This document shows positions 7,373 through 14,805 of a stretch of DNA of 26,820 bases, piece after piece. The stretch is from a virus. A model generated the notes under the pieces. The model worked only from the letters and a program-made list of their open reading frames with translations, had not been told where the DNA came from and made no database searches. Position numbers and translations under genes: made by a program. The stretch lies in the IMG/VR virus record IMGVR_UViG_3300017987_004248, positions 1 through 26,820 of that record, one strand, 5' to 3'. How positions within the stretch are numbered: position 1 is the stretch's first letter; each line of letters begins with the position of its first letter.

Positions 7373-7699
7373 TTATTGCTTCCTTAATTCAATAATTTTG
7401 TTTTGTAATTCCATCCATTCGCCGAACAACAATTCTTTTTGCTCGTCACCTGCAGTCTTCATTTTTTTACGCAGCTCGCGTGCCTGCTCTCTCAAGGCAT
7501 CTATCGCCTTTTTCTTGTCAACCGGCAGTTCCACCGGCCGCTTTTGTTTTACCGGTTTTTGTTTTTGCTCTCGTCTCTCTCGTCTCTCTTTGATGTCCAG
7601 CAGGGCCAACTGATTCGCCTCGAACTCGTCAAAGCCGGCCTCGAGTTGTCGTATTGCAGCTCGCTCCTCGTATTCGTAATCATCAGCTATTGCTCCCAT
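7373..7699 (-). CDS. Charged coiled-coil protein, early region
   Basis: This 108-aa, very Lys/Glu/Arg-rich protein has two helical blocks: RAAIRQLEAGFDEFEANQLALLDIKERRERREQ (about 13-45) and DKKKAIDALREQARELRKKMK (about 61-81), with a Pro/Lys linker between. No family is recognised. It overlaps the upstream gene by 17 nt and ends 1 nt before the fibre gene's ATG, so it sits at the junction of early and structural modules. A DNA-binding or protein-bridging role is possible but unproven. Confidence 0.5.
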   Translation of the reverse strand: MGAIADDYEYEERAAIRQLEAGFDEFEANQLALLDIKERRERREQKQKPVKQKRPVELPVDKKKAIDALREQARELRKKMKTAGDEQKELLFGEWMELQNKIIELRKQ

Positions 7700-7961
7700 C
7701 TTTTTTCCGAGGTACCATGCACAAATCGCTTATCACTATTTTCAAATCCAGTTTTTTCGCCAGCACCACAAGCTGTGCCATAGTTATCTCGACGTCCTTG
7801 CCGTCCGGCCAGTCTAAAGGCAGCGTAAAGCCCAGCCCGAGGTGACGGTATGCCCCATCGGCAAAGCCTTTAGCATTCATTGCCTCGGAAATCTGCCTGT
7901 CCAATTCCATCCTTTTGGCCGGCATTATCTCAATCGAAACTATCTCGTTTTCATCGCTCAT
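7683..7961 (-). CDS. Small early protein of unknown function
   Basis: This 92-aa protein is preferred over a longer frame starting at 7985, because ATG 7961 lies 1 nt past the previous gene's TAA with GGGGTTAG upstream. The sequence has a hydrophobic end (DVEITMAQLVVLAKKLDLKIVISDLCMV) that reads as helix-strand. No family is recognised. It sits in the run of small genes after gam, a position where Mu-like phages carry diverse non-essential early genes. Confidence 0.5.
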   Translation of the reverse strand: MSDENEIVSIEIMPAKRMELDRQISEAMNAKGFADGAYRHLGLGFTLPLDWPDGKDVEITMAQLVVLAKKLDLKIVISDLCMVPRKKDGSNS

Positions 7962-7962
7962 T

Positions 7963-8343
7963 TTAACTAACCCCACACGTAGCAACTCCGCAGCATACCC
8001 TCGTTTCGAAGAGTAGACCCTGCCCTTTGGAGCCCGCTATTTTTTTTCGTTTATATGTCTCGCCGAGGATCCGTTTTGCATCGATTGCCTTCCCCTCGAG
8101 GTAATCTCTCCAGATGTCATCCTCTTTCGTAAGCCAGTATCCGTCCGTCAGTGTCGCCACGATATGCGAGCCGTTTTTGCGAAGGTATTTTACAAGGGCT
8201 CTTACATGTCGTCTTTGCGATTCGCGGCTGCCGGCGAGCCTGAGCTTCTCGGCCAATTTCGCTGCCACTATCGGCTCGGCGGCCGCTTCCAGCAGGCTCA
8301 GACACCTGGCCGCCTCTAACGTTGTTATATTTGCCTTACTCAT
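7963..8343 (-). CDS. Winged-helix-like small early protein
   Basis: In this 126-aa protein the first 75 residues read as a winged helix: LEAARCLSLLEAA (helix 1), IVAAKLAEKLRL (helix 2), ESQRRHVRALVKYLRKNG (recognition helix) and SHIVATLTDGYWLTK (wing). The rest (DAKRILGETYKRKK) is a basic helix, with two Cys near the end. ATG 8343 lies 2 nt after the Gam stop. It could be a transcriptional activator taking the role of Mor in Mu, but it lacks the Mor/C family sequence, so the role is open. Confidence 0.55.
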   Translation of the reverse strand: MSKANITTLEAARCLSLLEAAAEPIVAAKLAEKLRLAGSRESQRRHVRALVKYLRKNGSHIVATLTDGYWLTKEDDIWRDYLEGKAIDAKRILGETYKRKKIAGSKGQGLLFETRVCCGVATCGVS

Positions 8344-8345
8344 AT

Positions 8346-8864
8346 TTACTCGATGTAATCTACCGCCCCGGGAAAAGATGGCTCGACGAAGAATGCATCC
8401 TTGATTTTCCGTCGAGCCCCGACTTTAGCCAGTTGCTTCTCCGTAAGCCTGGCAAGCGATTCCTTATCGACCGTCTCTTTAGTCCTGATATAGGCCTTGG
8501 CCTTTGCTTTTGAGAATACCTTTTTGATTAGCTCCAGCGTGGTCTTTTTTATGCTGATTGATGTGCTCTTTCGCCAGCCTAATGTCCCGAAATACAGTGT
8601 TTTGCTTTTTTGCTTGCCGAATTTGTCCTTGTTGGTTTCGGCGAATACCTCGAGACTGCGTGCGTACAGTTTGATTTTTTCCTGCAGCGTTTTTGTCTTT
8701 TCAGCCAGGTCCGCCTTTGCCTCGTCGATTTTATCTTTTGCGGTGTGTTCGGCCTGGTTGATTTCAAGCTGCAGGTCGCCTATTTTGCGGATGTGTTCAT
8801 CGGCATTTTCCCAGTCGGTGATTCGAACGATCGTGGGCTTATCCGGTTTTATTCTTTTGGACAT
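8346..8864 (-). CDS. gam: Mu Gam-like host-nuclease inhibitor, DNA-end-binding protein
   Basis: This 172-aa protein is close to the 174 residues of Mu Gam. Mu Gam is a Ku-like dimer that binds double-strand DNA ends and blocks exonucleases. The family pattern is visible: a long helix-rich N-terminus (DLQLEINQAEHTAKDKIDEA, then KTKTLQEKIKLYARSLEVFAE), followed by SKTLYFGTLGWRKSTSI, which corresponds to the family's conserved L-x-F-G-x-I-x-x-R strand, and then VDKESLARLTEKQLAKVG. ATG 8864 is chosen over the frame start at 8882 because GGAGGT lies 6 nt upstream. It overlaps the gp16-like gene by 26 nt. Confidence 0.88.
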   Translation of the reverse strand: MSKRIKPDKPTIVRITDWENADEHIRKIGDLQLEINQAEHTAKDKIDEAKADLAEKTKTLQEKIKLYARSLEVFAETNKDKFGKQKSKTLYFGTLGWRKSTSISIKKTTLELIKKVFSKAKAKAYIRTKETVDKESLARLTEKQLAKVGARRKIKDAFFVEPSFPGAVDYIE

Positions 8865-9360
8865 TACTGACCTCCATGTCACTCTGGATTTGCTTTAGGT
8901 TTGAATAATTCTTGCCCGTCTGCCGGGAAAACATCGACTTTAACGCCTCGATTACATTATATGCCGTCCTGGGTGATAGCTTGCTGAGATTGTCGGCCGC
9001 TCCGTTCGTGGCCTTCTTTAGTATCCCGCATAATTGCTCATCGTTCCATCCCAGATCGCCGGCCAGCTTTTTTATCGCCGACTGCTGAGCGAAGCTTGCG
9101 ACATCGCCGTTAATCTCAGCCGCCTTGCGGCGGAAGTGGTCGGCCGCTTTGTCCGGGCACCGCCAGCCGTGCGCCTCGCAGATTGCCAGGATATCGGTTG
9201 ATTGCGAATTGTTTAATTGCTTACAGCTCGTAACGCGGCTGCCGTCCGGCCGTTTATACTGGCTGAGCAGGAGCCGGTACCTGGTCTCAGCCTTTTTCCT
9301 GCGGATTCCGGCCGCCTTAACAGCCGTTTGAACCAGTTTTATTTGATTATTATTGAGCAT
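8839..9360 (-). CDS. Mu gp16-like protein (DUF1018)
   Basis: This 173-aa protein matches the Mu gp16 family pattern: a basic N-terminal helix region (QIKLVQTAVKAAGIRRKKAETRYRLLL), a central Cys/Trp segment (ICEAHGWRCP) and a C-terminal helical part ending in the signature LSKLSPRTAYNVIEALKSM. In Mu-like phages this gene lies beside gam in the early operon and its function is not established. The start is ATG 9360 with TAGAGG upstream, overlapping the previous stop. The product is helical and soluble. Confidence 0.8.
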   Translation of the reverse strand: MLNNNQIKLVQTAVKAAGIRRKKAETRYRLLLSQYKRPDGSRVTSCKQLNNSQSTDILAICEAHGWRCPDKAADHFRRKAAEINGDVASFAQQSAIKKLAGDLGWNDEQLCGILKKATNGAADNLSKLSPRTAYNVIEALKSMFSRQTGKNYSNLKQIQSDMEVSNVQKNKTG

Positions 9361-9370
9361 TTAAAGGCCT

Positions 9371-9562
9371 CTAAAAAGGCTTATCTTGTTTGAAGTTCCA
9401 AAATCTCTCGACCAGTTCTGCGATTGAGCAGTTAAAATATTTGCACAGCAATACAAGATCATCTATACTCAGCAGCGATAGGTGTATTTTCACGCCTCTC
9501 AAAATCTCGCACACCGGACTGCCGAGCAGCCATTTGACCCTGTTTTTTTCTTTGTCTGTCAT
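9371..9562 (-). CDS. Small helix-turn-helix-like protein
   Basis: This is a 63-aa protein. LSIDDLVLLCKYFNCSIAELVERFW reads like the second half of a Cro/C1-type HTH domain (helix 3-4 'sldtL..lc.yl..sv..Ll'), while the N-terminal helices are short or degenerate. ATG 9562 has AGGATAGG upstream, overlapping the MuB stop codon, so translation is coupled. It may be a Ner/Cro-like regulator. Its location just after MuB differs from Mu, where ner precedes A. Confidence 0.55.
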   Translation of the reverse strand: MTDKEKNRVKWLLGSPVCEILRGVKIHLSLLSIDDLVLLCKYFNCSIAELVERFWNFKQDKPF

Positions 9563-9565
9563 TTC

Positions 9566-10687
9566 CTATCCTGCCTTTGCCGCTTTTTGTTCTGCCTCTT
9601 CGAGCGGCTCTTTAATCTCGACCGGCAGCCACACCTTGACCGGCAGCCGCATCTGGTCGATGGCGTCCAGAATCAGCTGAGCATCGATGCGCTCGGTTTC
9701 TTTTGCTATTGTAGCCGTATGCAGTGCCATAATAATCAGCTCGCACGTACGGACCCTTCCGGTCCTGGCCGACCGGCATATTCTCTGCAGCAGTTTTACT
9801 GCATCGTTTGTCAGTCGAATCCCGCCGTACTGATAGAGCTTTCGGATATCTTCTATGGTATAAAGCCCACCATCTTTTTCCGCAGCCGCTGCATCGAGGT
9901 TAAGTATATAACTCAGTCGCGATGTGAACTGGTCGAGCGACTCGCACCCCCGCCGGGACTTTGGCTGCATTATGGTATTTAAGAGGTCCGCGTTACCTGA
10001 AAGTATCAGCGGGCATCTGCATTTGACCGCTATAATCTGCCGTAGCTGGTTCAATTCTTTGACATTGAGCGAAGAGCATTCATCGAGTATTATTATTACG
10101 TGCCTGTTCTGCAGGTTCTCGATGAGCCGTTCGGTGACCTTGGCGAGCATCCCCGATGAATCGACTCCGAGCTTCTTTGCAATCTCGGCGAATATTGTCG
10201 TCGAGCGCATCGTATCGTCGAGCTCGGCGTATATGGTATTTCGATTGGCCTTTGCGTACTGCTGCAGGCATATACTCTTGCCGTGCCCGGCATCTCCGAT
10301 AATGATTCCTATTCGGCCTTCGCTGCTGGAAAAATCCTCCGTCTTCTTTATAAGTGCGTATATACTCTGTGCAATGGTTGTTCTCACGAACGGTGGCCCC
10401 TGCACCTGCCTCTCTTTTCGCTGCACCGAATCCATCCACTGCACGGATTTATTTACCATTTCATCGAGGTTGCCTTTATACTTTTTCGCAAGGAACTGGC
10501 TCAGTCGCGTATTCCCGATATTCAGTAGTCTCGCCACCCGCGTCTGCGTGTATCCCCTCTCTGCCATAAAGCCGGAAAGTTTATCGGCTACTATGTCGGC
10601 CTCTTTTTTTGTCATGTCCCTTGGCATCCTTTCCTGTATTACGCGGGCATCCTGCTCGAGCCATTTCTGGAGCCCTTTTTTATTCAT
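9566..10687 (-). CDS. MuB-like AAA+ ATPase, transposition target-selection protein
   Basis: This 373-aa protein has an N-terminal HTH (about 42-72, GYTQTRVARLLNIGNTRL), as in Mu B, then an AAA+ core with Walker A GDAGHGKS (131-138), Walker B VIIILDE (197-203) and a sensor-1-like LILSGN. The C-terminal helical domain includes ARTGRVRTCELIIMALHTA. MuB-type ATPases form ATP-dependent filaments on DNA, deliver target DNA to the transposase and give target immunity. At 373 residues it is longer than Mu B (312). It overlaps the transposase end by 8 nt, and the two are surely co-translated. An ExeA/TniB-like relative is the alternative, with the same role. Confidence 0.9.
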   Translation of the reverse strand: MNKKGLQKWLEQDARVIQERMPRDMTKKEADIVADKLSGFMAERGYTQTRVARLLNIGNTRLSQFLAKKYKGNLDEMVNKSVQWMDSVQRKERQVQGPPFVRTTIAQSIYALIKKTEDFSSSEGRIGIIIGDAGHGKSICLQQYAKANRNTIYAELDDTMRSTTIFAEIAKKLGVDSSGMLAKVTERLIENLQNRHVIIILDECSSLNVKELNQLRQIIAVKCRCPLILSGNADLLNTIMQPKSRRGCESLDQFTSRLSYILNLDAAAAEKDGGLYTIEDIRKLYQYGGIRLTNDAVKLLQRICRSARTGRVRTCELIIMALHTATIAKETERIDAQLILDAIDQMRLPVKVWLPVEIKEPLEEAEQKAAKAG

Positions 10688-12596
10688 CGAAGATTTTTCT
10701 CCTTGTCTTTTTGTTTGGGTTCATCGCTGTAAAGTCCAAATCCAGTACAGTCCTTGTCGACTCGGCTCCGGCCGCCTTCTTGACGGCGCGTACGATGTCG
10801 GCCCTCTTATGCTCGGCCACCTGCGAGTCGAACGGAGTTCTTACCGGCCGGATGGTTTTTGTTTTTTGTTTTTCGTGTGTTTTTTGGCCGGCGGCCATTG
10901 CCTTCATCGAAAGCGTCGTTATGTCCATATTCGCGGTAAGCTGCGAATCTTTATATGCCTTGGCGACTTTCAGTGCGGTCGCTTTTTGCCGCGTCGCTTC
11001 TCTATACGCCTCATCTGATACCGCCGAGCCGTATCGCACAAGTTCGTTCTGCTCGGCTCCCGTTACGAGTTTAAGCGTCACCGCATCGTATACGTCGATG
11101 ACGGCTAAGTTGTCCGGGTCATAAGCGACCCTTACCTTTTTACCCTGATAAGCGAGCAGCTTGGGATTGAACTGTCCGTAATACATATTCTTGAATCGCA
11201 CACCGTTTTTACCGACTGCGATTTCTCCGCTCCACGCCCGCAGCAATAGGTCGATTACCCCTTCGGCCATGACCCGCTGCGAGCGTCTCTGGCCCAGTAC
11301 CTCCAGCGGCGCCCTTTTGTCCATCCCCGCCCCGCTGTGAGCCGTATTGTTATAGACCTTTACGTACTGACCGACTAATTTTGTAAAGCTTTCGATATCA
11401 TGCGCCTCGGCGATCGCCTTTTCGCTCGACAATAGGTCTTTTAAGTAATCCGGCTTTCGTTCGGAATCTTTACCGCAGTAGGTCGGCATTGTCTTTGTAA
11501 ACTGAACATCGAGCGTATCGAAGAACCGCTCGATTAGTTTCGACTGCGGATGGTACGGCAGCGAGAACGATACCGCCACTTCGAGCATCGCGTAAAGTCC
11601 GGCCACCATATACTCATCAATATAACCCTTGCGAAGCGCCCTTCTCTTTGCTTTTGTAGTCCCGGTCCACATCTGGCTGTCGTAATCTTTTCCGTTATCG
11701 ATTTTGACCGCATCGGGCGGTCCGTAACTTTCGATTGCTTTTTTCATAGCACGCAGAATTGTCGTCTGGTTCGGCGTTGTCGATATATGAAATCCTGTTA
11801 TGGTCCTGCTCCTGTAATCCTCCCAGGCGGTGACCCACGGCCGCCCCCATTTGCCTCGATGTCGGATCCAGCAGTTAAATTGATGATGGTCTCCGACCCA
11901 CATCGCCCCGGGCTGGACGCTGTCGGGATCGCTCTGTATGTAAGGCGCGTACTTTGCCTGGTAAGCGGCCAGTCCCTCTCGATGCAGCACCTGTACCGGC
12001 TGCGGGATTTGCCTGTTAATATATTTATACATAAAGTCGAGTGACGGCACCCGCCAGCCTTTTTTTTGGCTTTTGTTGATATAGCAGACGTTTTGCCAGC
12101 AGCTCTTTACCGAAAGTCTCTGCTGCGTCAGGTACATCGCCTTGAATAATTCGAAGGCGTCTTTACTGATCGCATCGGCCCCGGCCACTCCCCCCCTGGT
12201 ATCGACCAGGCCGATTAATCCCTGGTGCATGTATTTGGACATACATCTCTGCAGCGTTCGCTTCTTGATATTGTGGGTTGCAACGTACAAATCGAGTGCT
12301 TTATTTTTACTGATACAGCTACTGCTGCATCTGGCGGCGAATTCCTCGAAGTCTTTTATGATACCCAGCCGTCTCACGGCCTCATCTCTTTTATGTTTCG
12401 CTATAGCCGCTAATTCCGCCGGGTCATGGTCCTTTGATTCGGCTACCGCTAAGGCCGGCTCTGCGGTAGTCGGTATCCGCCACTTCCCACCTGCTCTTTC
12501 GGCGCCGGCAAGTTTTCCTTCCCGGCAGAGCCGGCGGACGTGCCTAGCTGTCTGCCCGAGCAGCTCCGCCGCCGTTTTAATATCAAGATATTTCAT
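10680..12596 (-). CDS. MuA-like DDE transposase
   Basis: This 638-aa protein is close to the 663 residues of Mu A. Residues 1-45 form an HTH of the excisionase/MerR type (LDIKTAAELLGQTARHVRRLC). Residues of about 75-190 form a helical DNA-binding region. The RNase H-like rve core carries Asp236 (WVGDHHQF), Asp300 (VKIDNGKD) and Glu356 (SKLIERFFD); the D-to-E spacing of 56 equals that of Mu A. The C-terminal part (about 450-560) contains the beta-barrel region (VRVAYDPDNLAVIDVYDA). It joins the phage ends to target DNA for integration and replicative transposition. ATG 12596 lies 1 nt past the previous stop behind GAGGCGG. Confidence 0.95.
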   Translation of the reverse strand: MKYLDIKTAAELLGQTARHVRRLCREGKLAGAERAGGKWRIPTTAEPALAVAESKDHDPAELAAIAKHKRDEAVRRLGIIKDFEEFAARCSSSCISKNKALDLYVATHNIKKRTLQRCMSKYMHQGLIGLVDTRGGVAGADAISKDAFELFKAMYLTQQRLSVKSCWQNVCYINKSQKKGWRVPSLDFMYKYINRQIPQPVQVLHREGLAAYQAKYAPYIQSDPDSVQPGAMWVGDHHQFNCWIRHRGKWGRPWVTAWEDYRSRTITGFHISTTPNQTTILRAMKKAIESYGPPDAVKIDNGKDYDSQMWTGTTKAKRRALRKGYIDEYMVAGLYAMLEVAVSFSLPYHPQSKLIERFFDTLDVQFTKTMPTYCGKDSERKPDYLKDLLSSEKAIAEAHDIESFTKLVGQYVKVYNNTAHSGAGMDKRAPLEVLGQRRSQRVMAEGVIDLLLRAWSGEIAVGKNGVRFKNMYYGQFNPKLLAYQGKKVRVAYDPDNLAVIDVYDAVTLKLVTGAEQNELVRYGSAVSDEAYREATRQKATALKVAKAYKDSQLTANMDITTLSMKAMAAGQKTHEKQKTKTIRPVRTPFDSQVAEHKRADIVRAVKKAAGAESTRTVLDLDFTAMNPNKKTRRKIFDE

Positions 12597-12597
12597 T

Positions 12598-13053
12598 TTA
12601 GTCCGCCTCTGCGTATTTTTTTACCGCCTCGGTAAACTTCCCCAGCGCCTCGGTGATTGCAGTCGCCATACGTGCCGCCGCTGCGAGTATCTCCGATTTT
12701 GCTTTGTCGATTTTAATTGCCTTGTCGTAATCGCCCCCCGGCCCTGTTACAATAAACGGCGGCTCCGGCAGTTCGTTAACAACCGTCCAGTTACCGGAAG
12801 GCTTCATCACATTTTCGCCGGCGATTTTATAAGGCTGGTATTTGTGGACGTGCCACCTGTCGTTTTTTTGGAATTGGATTACTTCATAGCCCTGGCTGCA
12901 CTTAAAGCACCAGCCGAAATACGTCCGGATTTTCCTGCCGTACCTGTCTGTTTCATTATCGACTATCGATGGCCACGGCAGGTGGTGGTAGCATTGAGGG
13001 CATATCACCCCTGTGATTTTTTCTTTAATTTCTTCTACTGCGTATGAAACCAT
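12598..13053 (-). CDS. Zinc-ribbon protein upstream of the transposase
   Basis: This 151-aa protein has two CxxC knuckles (CPQC near residue 18 and CFKC near residue 48), giving a four-Cys zinc ribbon, then a strand-rich stretch (YEVIQFQKNDRWHVHKYQPYKI) and an Ala-rich amphipathic C-terminal helix (SEILAAAARMATAITEALGKFTEAVKKYAE). The frame reaches a GTG at 13071, but ATG 13053 is preferred because AGGG lies 7 nt upstream. It is coupled to the transposase gene. A DNA- or RNA-binding early protein is likely; the family is not recognised. Confidence 0.6.
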   Translation of the reverse strand: MVSYAVEEIKEKITGVICPQCYHHLPWPSIVDNETDRYGRKIRTYFGWCFKCSQGYEVIQFQKNDRWHVHKYQPYKIAGENVMKPSGNWTVVNELPEPPFIVTGPGGDYDKAIKIDKAKSEILAAAARMATAITEALGKFTEAVKKYAEAD

Positions 13054-13089
13054 AATTGTACCCTGATTCACTATTCGCTAAATATGCAG

Positions 13090-13218
13090 CCGATGGTTTG
13101 GAATTTACATCGGGCCTTTCGGCCACCTACCTGTCCCATCTGCTGCTGTTCGCCCGCCCGTCCTTGTGCGGGCGTTATTCACATTTCAAAGTTGGCGGGT
13201 TTAACCATCCAACCCGCC
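13090..13218. repeat. Cluster of four hairpins ahead of the transposase operon
   Basis: Four inverted repeats follow one another: CCGATG/CATCGG (13090-13095/13108-13113), GGCC/GGCC (13113-13116/13121-13124), CGCCCGC/GCGGGCG (13151-13157/13168-13174) and GGCGGGTT/AACCCGCC (13194-13201/13211-13218). They fill most of the 286-nt gap between the two zinc-ribbon genes (13054-13339), which otherwise has no convincing gene. No U-tract follows any of them on the minus strand. They could be attenuator, mRNA-processing or protein-binding structures in the early transcript. Confidence 0.55.
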
Positions 13219-13339
13219 GAAGGTAAGGAGATTAATCATGCACGCCGGTGTTATTGCCCACCTGACCCACCGCCGGCTGGGGCTGTGTAAAAAACCAATC
13301 TTTCCAATTCCGTTCACTATTGGTCTTGCCCTTGTGTTA

Positions 13340-13531
13340 TTAACTACCAAATACCGGAGCCACCACGCACGTAAGTACCGGCTTGTTATGCTGGAAATAT
13401 CTCGCCCCGCACTTATCGCACCCGAGGTCGGCTGCATCTTTGGATACCTTCAATTCGCACTCATCGCCGCACGCCTCGCATACGAAGTCGTATTTATTCA
13501 TCCCGCCTTTTTGCTCGACGCACTCAATCAT
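13340..13531 (-). CDS. Small FmdB-like zinc-ribbon protein
   Basis: In this 63-aa protein, CEAC (18-21) and CDKC (38-41) in a context YDFVCEACG and LGCDKCGARYF match the small FmdB-type zinc ribbon. ATG 13531 overlaps the end of the transglycosylase-like gene by 8 nt, which supports its reality; an internal ATG (residue 11) is the alternative start. The function is unknown. Such ribbons are common in phage early regions as putative nucleic-acid or protein contacts. Confidence 0.6.
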   Translation of the reverse strand: MIECVEQKGGMNKYDFVCEACGDECELKVSKDAADLGCDKCGARYFQHNKPVLTCVVAPVFGS

Positions 13532-14039
13532 TTTTTACGTCTCTCCAGTACTCATCCGTTGCCTTTTTTCTCCAGCCTCGCGGCCCACCGTTGAATACCC
13601 TCGCTGCAATCTCTTCTTTGTACCTGTCCATCCATAGCGTTATATATAGCCGGGCCACTTCTCTTGCCGGCCCGATTTCGCGAACATCTTCGAGCTTGTA
13701 TTCTGTCCCGTAATATTTATTGACATCATCGATCGCCCCCTGATGGATCTGCAGCGGCCCTACGGCGGCCCCGCTGTCGCCGTCCGGCGGAGAAATCTGT
13801 CCGCCCGACTCGGCAAGCCATATCCTCTCGAGTAGTTCGTCCAGCCAGTCAGGCGGATGGGCGCCCCGGGGGGAGTCGGGGCGCCCCATCAACAACATAG
13901 CGGAGGAGGGTTGTTGTATTGCAGTCGCATCTGTCGATGCGTTATTGTCGGTCTGCAGGCCGATTGGCTGCCTCCGGCCTGCAGACTGTGATAAAATAAT
14001 GGCCAAAAGAATCAGAATTATCTTGACAACTTTTTTCAC
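13524..14039 (-). CDS. Exported lytic-transglycosylase-like endolysin
   Basis: This 171-aa protein begins with a lysine start and a hydrophobic stretch (VVKIILILLAIILSQSAG, about 4-21) that is a signal peptide or signal anchor. A low-complexity linker follows to about residue 60. The catalytic part fits a transglycosylase/lysozyme-like fold: ESGGQ with the likely catalytic Glu (about residue 77), GAAVGPLQIHQGAI, then the C-terminal VFNGGPRGWRK. It would cleave peptidoglycan from the periplasmic side. The start is GTG 14039 with a weak AGAG upstream. It lies in the leftward early unit, apart from the holin-like gene at 15084. The assignment rests on motifs by eye. Confidence 0.72.
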   Translation of the reverse strand: MKKVVKIILILLAIILSQSAGRRQPIGLQTDNNASTDATAIQQPSSAMLLMGRPDSPRGAHPPDWLDELLERIWLAESGGQISPPDGDSGAAVGPLQIHQGAIDDVNKYYGTEYKLEDVREIGPAREVARLYITLWMDRYKEEIAARVFNGGPRGWRKKATDEYWRDVKND

Positions 14040-14114
14040 TGCTCTATACTCATTTCGTTCAGGGAGGACAATTTTCAGTTTTTATCGTATCCGGCACTGC
14101 CGGTTTGTTCTCGT

Positions 14115-14141
14115 CTCCGGCGGGTCCTTACCCCGCCGGAG
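14115..14141 (-). terminator. Perfect 10-bp hairpin after the RHH gene
   Basis: CTCCGGCGGG (14115-14124) pairs perfectly with CCCGCCGGAG (14132-14141) around a 7-nt loop. It starts 18 nt past the stop of the RHH gene and 76 nt before the transglycosylase start. There is no U-tract on either strand, so it is not a standard intrinsic terminator; it may cause partial termination or protect mRNA. A second small dyad, CCGGC-ACT-GCCGG, is at 14091-14103. Confidence 0.4.
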
Positions 14142-14158
14142 TAATTAATTATCTCAGC

Positions 14159-14344
14159 CTACGCTGGCTGAGCTTGTGACGGATTAAATCCTGTTACCTG
14201 GCGAACGTGGAAGCGTATGGCGTCCGATTCCGACTGAAACCCATTTCGCTCCCACCATGCCCTGTAAGCGGCCCTCAGATCAGGTGACAGCCTGACACAG
14301 ACGGCTACGGGCTTGGGTTTGTTGTTGTCGTTTTTATTGCTCAT
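14159..14344 (-). CDS. Ribbon-helix-helix DNA-binding protein
   Basis: This 61-aa protein shows the CopG/Arc RHH pattern: the strand PVAVCVRLS, helix A PDLRAAYRAWWERNGF, turn, and helix B SESDAIRFHVRQVTG. RHH proteins bind operators as dimers of dimers. It is the first leftward gene and faces the AT-rich control region, where TTTTATGGT words are repeated. It is therefore a good candidate for the lysogeny or early repressor, replacing the Mu c/Ner type. ATG 14344 has only a weak Shine-Dalgarno sequence. Confidence 0.7.
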   Translation of the reverse strand: MSNKNDNNKPKPVAVCVRLSPDLRAAYRAWWERNGFQSESDAIRFHVRQVTGFNPSQAQPA

Positions 14345-14502
14345 AATTATGTTTTCTTAAATCCCAATTAAAGCTTACTACATAATCGGCACTATGCAAC
14401 ATAAAAATATAAACTTTTATGGTGTGTAACACTAAATATATTATAAATTATTATTATATAAAGACTTGCAAGCCCAAAAAAAAAGCATATTTTTATGGTA
14501 TT
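14345..14502. promoter_or_regulatory. Divergent AT-rich control region with repeated operator-like words
   Basis: This 158-bp gap separates leftward and rightward genes and is far AT-richer than its surroundings. CATAAAA (14400-14406) and TTTTATG (14415-14421) form a perfect 7-bp inverted repeat. TTTTATGGT occurs at 14415-14423 and again at 14491-14499. TTGCAA (14466-14471), itself palindromic, with TATTTT (14488-14493) at 16 bp makes a possible rightward promoter whose start would be only a few bases from ATG 14503. The minus strand has several TATAAT-like words but no -35 I would trust. This is likely the early/late switch. Confidence 0.5.
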
Positions 14503-14805
14503 ATGAAAAAAAGGAAGCGTACATCTTTCGAGTTGACCGAGATTACGGGGCAAATCCTCAAAGAATTAAAACTTGCACGATGGGATTATACCGAAGTCCT
14601 AAATGCAGGCATAGTGGCTTTTAGCCAGCTTAACGACACACAAAAGCAGTTTTTCAAGGATGCAGCTTACGGCTTAAAGTCGGAACATTCTGAGAATGCT
14701 CAAAAGATATTTCGGGACTGGATTCTAAGAGTCGTGGAGGATGCTCAAGGGATAACCTCAGATAAGAAACGCTCTCGGCGGGCCAAGCCCTCAAAAACTG
14801 GGTAA
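14503..14805 (+). CDS. Small RHH-like regulator
   Basis: This is a 100-aa protein. RKRTSFELTEITGQILKELK, then YTEVLNAGIVAFSQL, reads as strand, helix A, helix B of a ribbon-helix-helix protein. A helical middle and a very basic end (KKRSRRAKPSK) follow. A frame from 14419 exists, but its first 28 residues are AT-driven low complexity, so ATG 14503 is chosen. No Shine-Dalgarno sequence is seen; if the promoter at 14466-14493 is real, the mRNA would be nearly leaderless. It is divergent from the other RHH gene, suggesting a pair of opposing regulators. Confidence 0.55.
   Translation: MKKRKRTSFELTEITGQILKELKLARWDYTEVLNAGIVAFSQLNDTQKQFFKDAAYGLKSEHSENAQKIFRDWILRVVEDAQGITSDKKRSRRAKPSKTG

Noticed and set aside
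9924-11018. Long + strand open frame (364 codons) across the MuA/MuB genes
   Set aside because: It is antisense to two unmistakable genes, its product is Ser/Cys/Phe-rich without any domain, and it exists because of codon bias on the opposite strand.
13201-13437. Minus-strand frame of 78 codons
   Set aside because: It overlaps the zinc-ribbon gene in another frame and passes through a hairpin; the zinc-ribbon frame has clear CxxC pairs and a coupled start.
13238-13594. + strand frame of 118 codons with AAGGAG before its ATG
   Set aside because: Despite the ribosome-site look-alike, it is antisense to the FmdB-like and transglycosylase-like genes, and its translation has no recognisable pattern.
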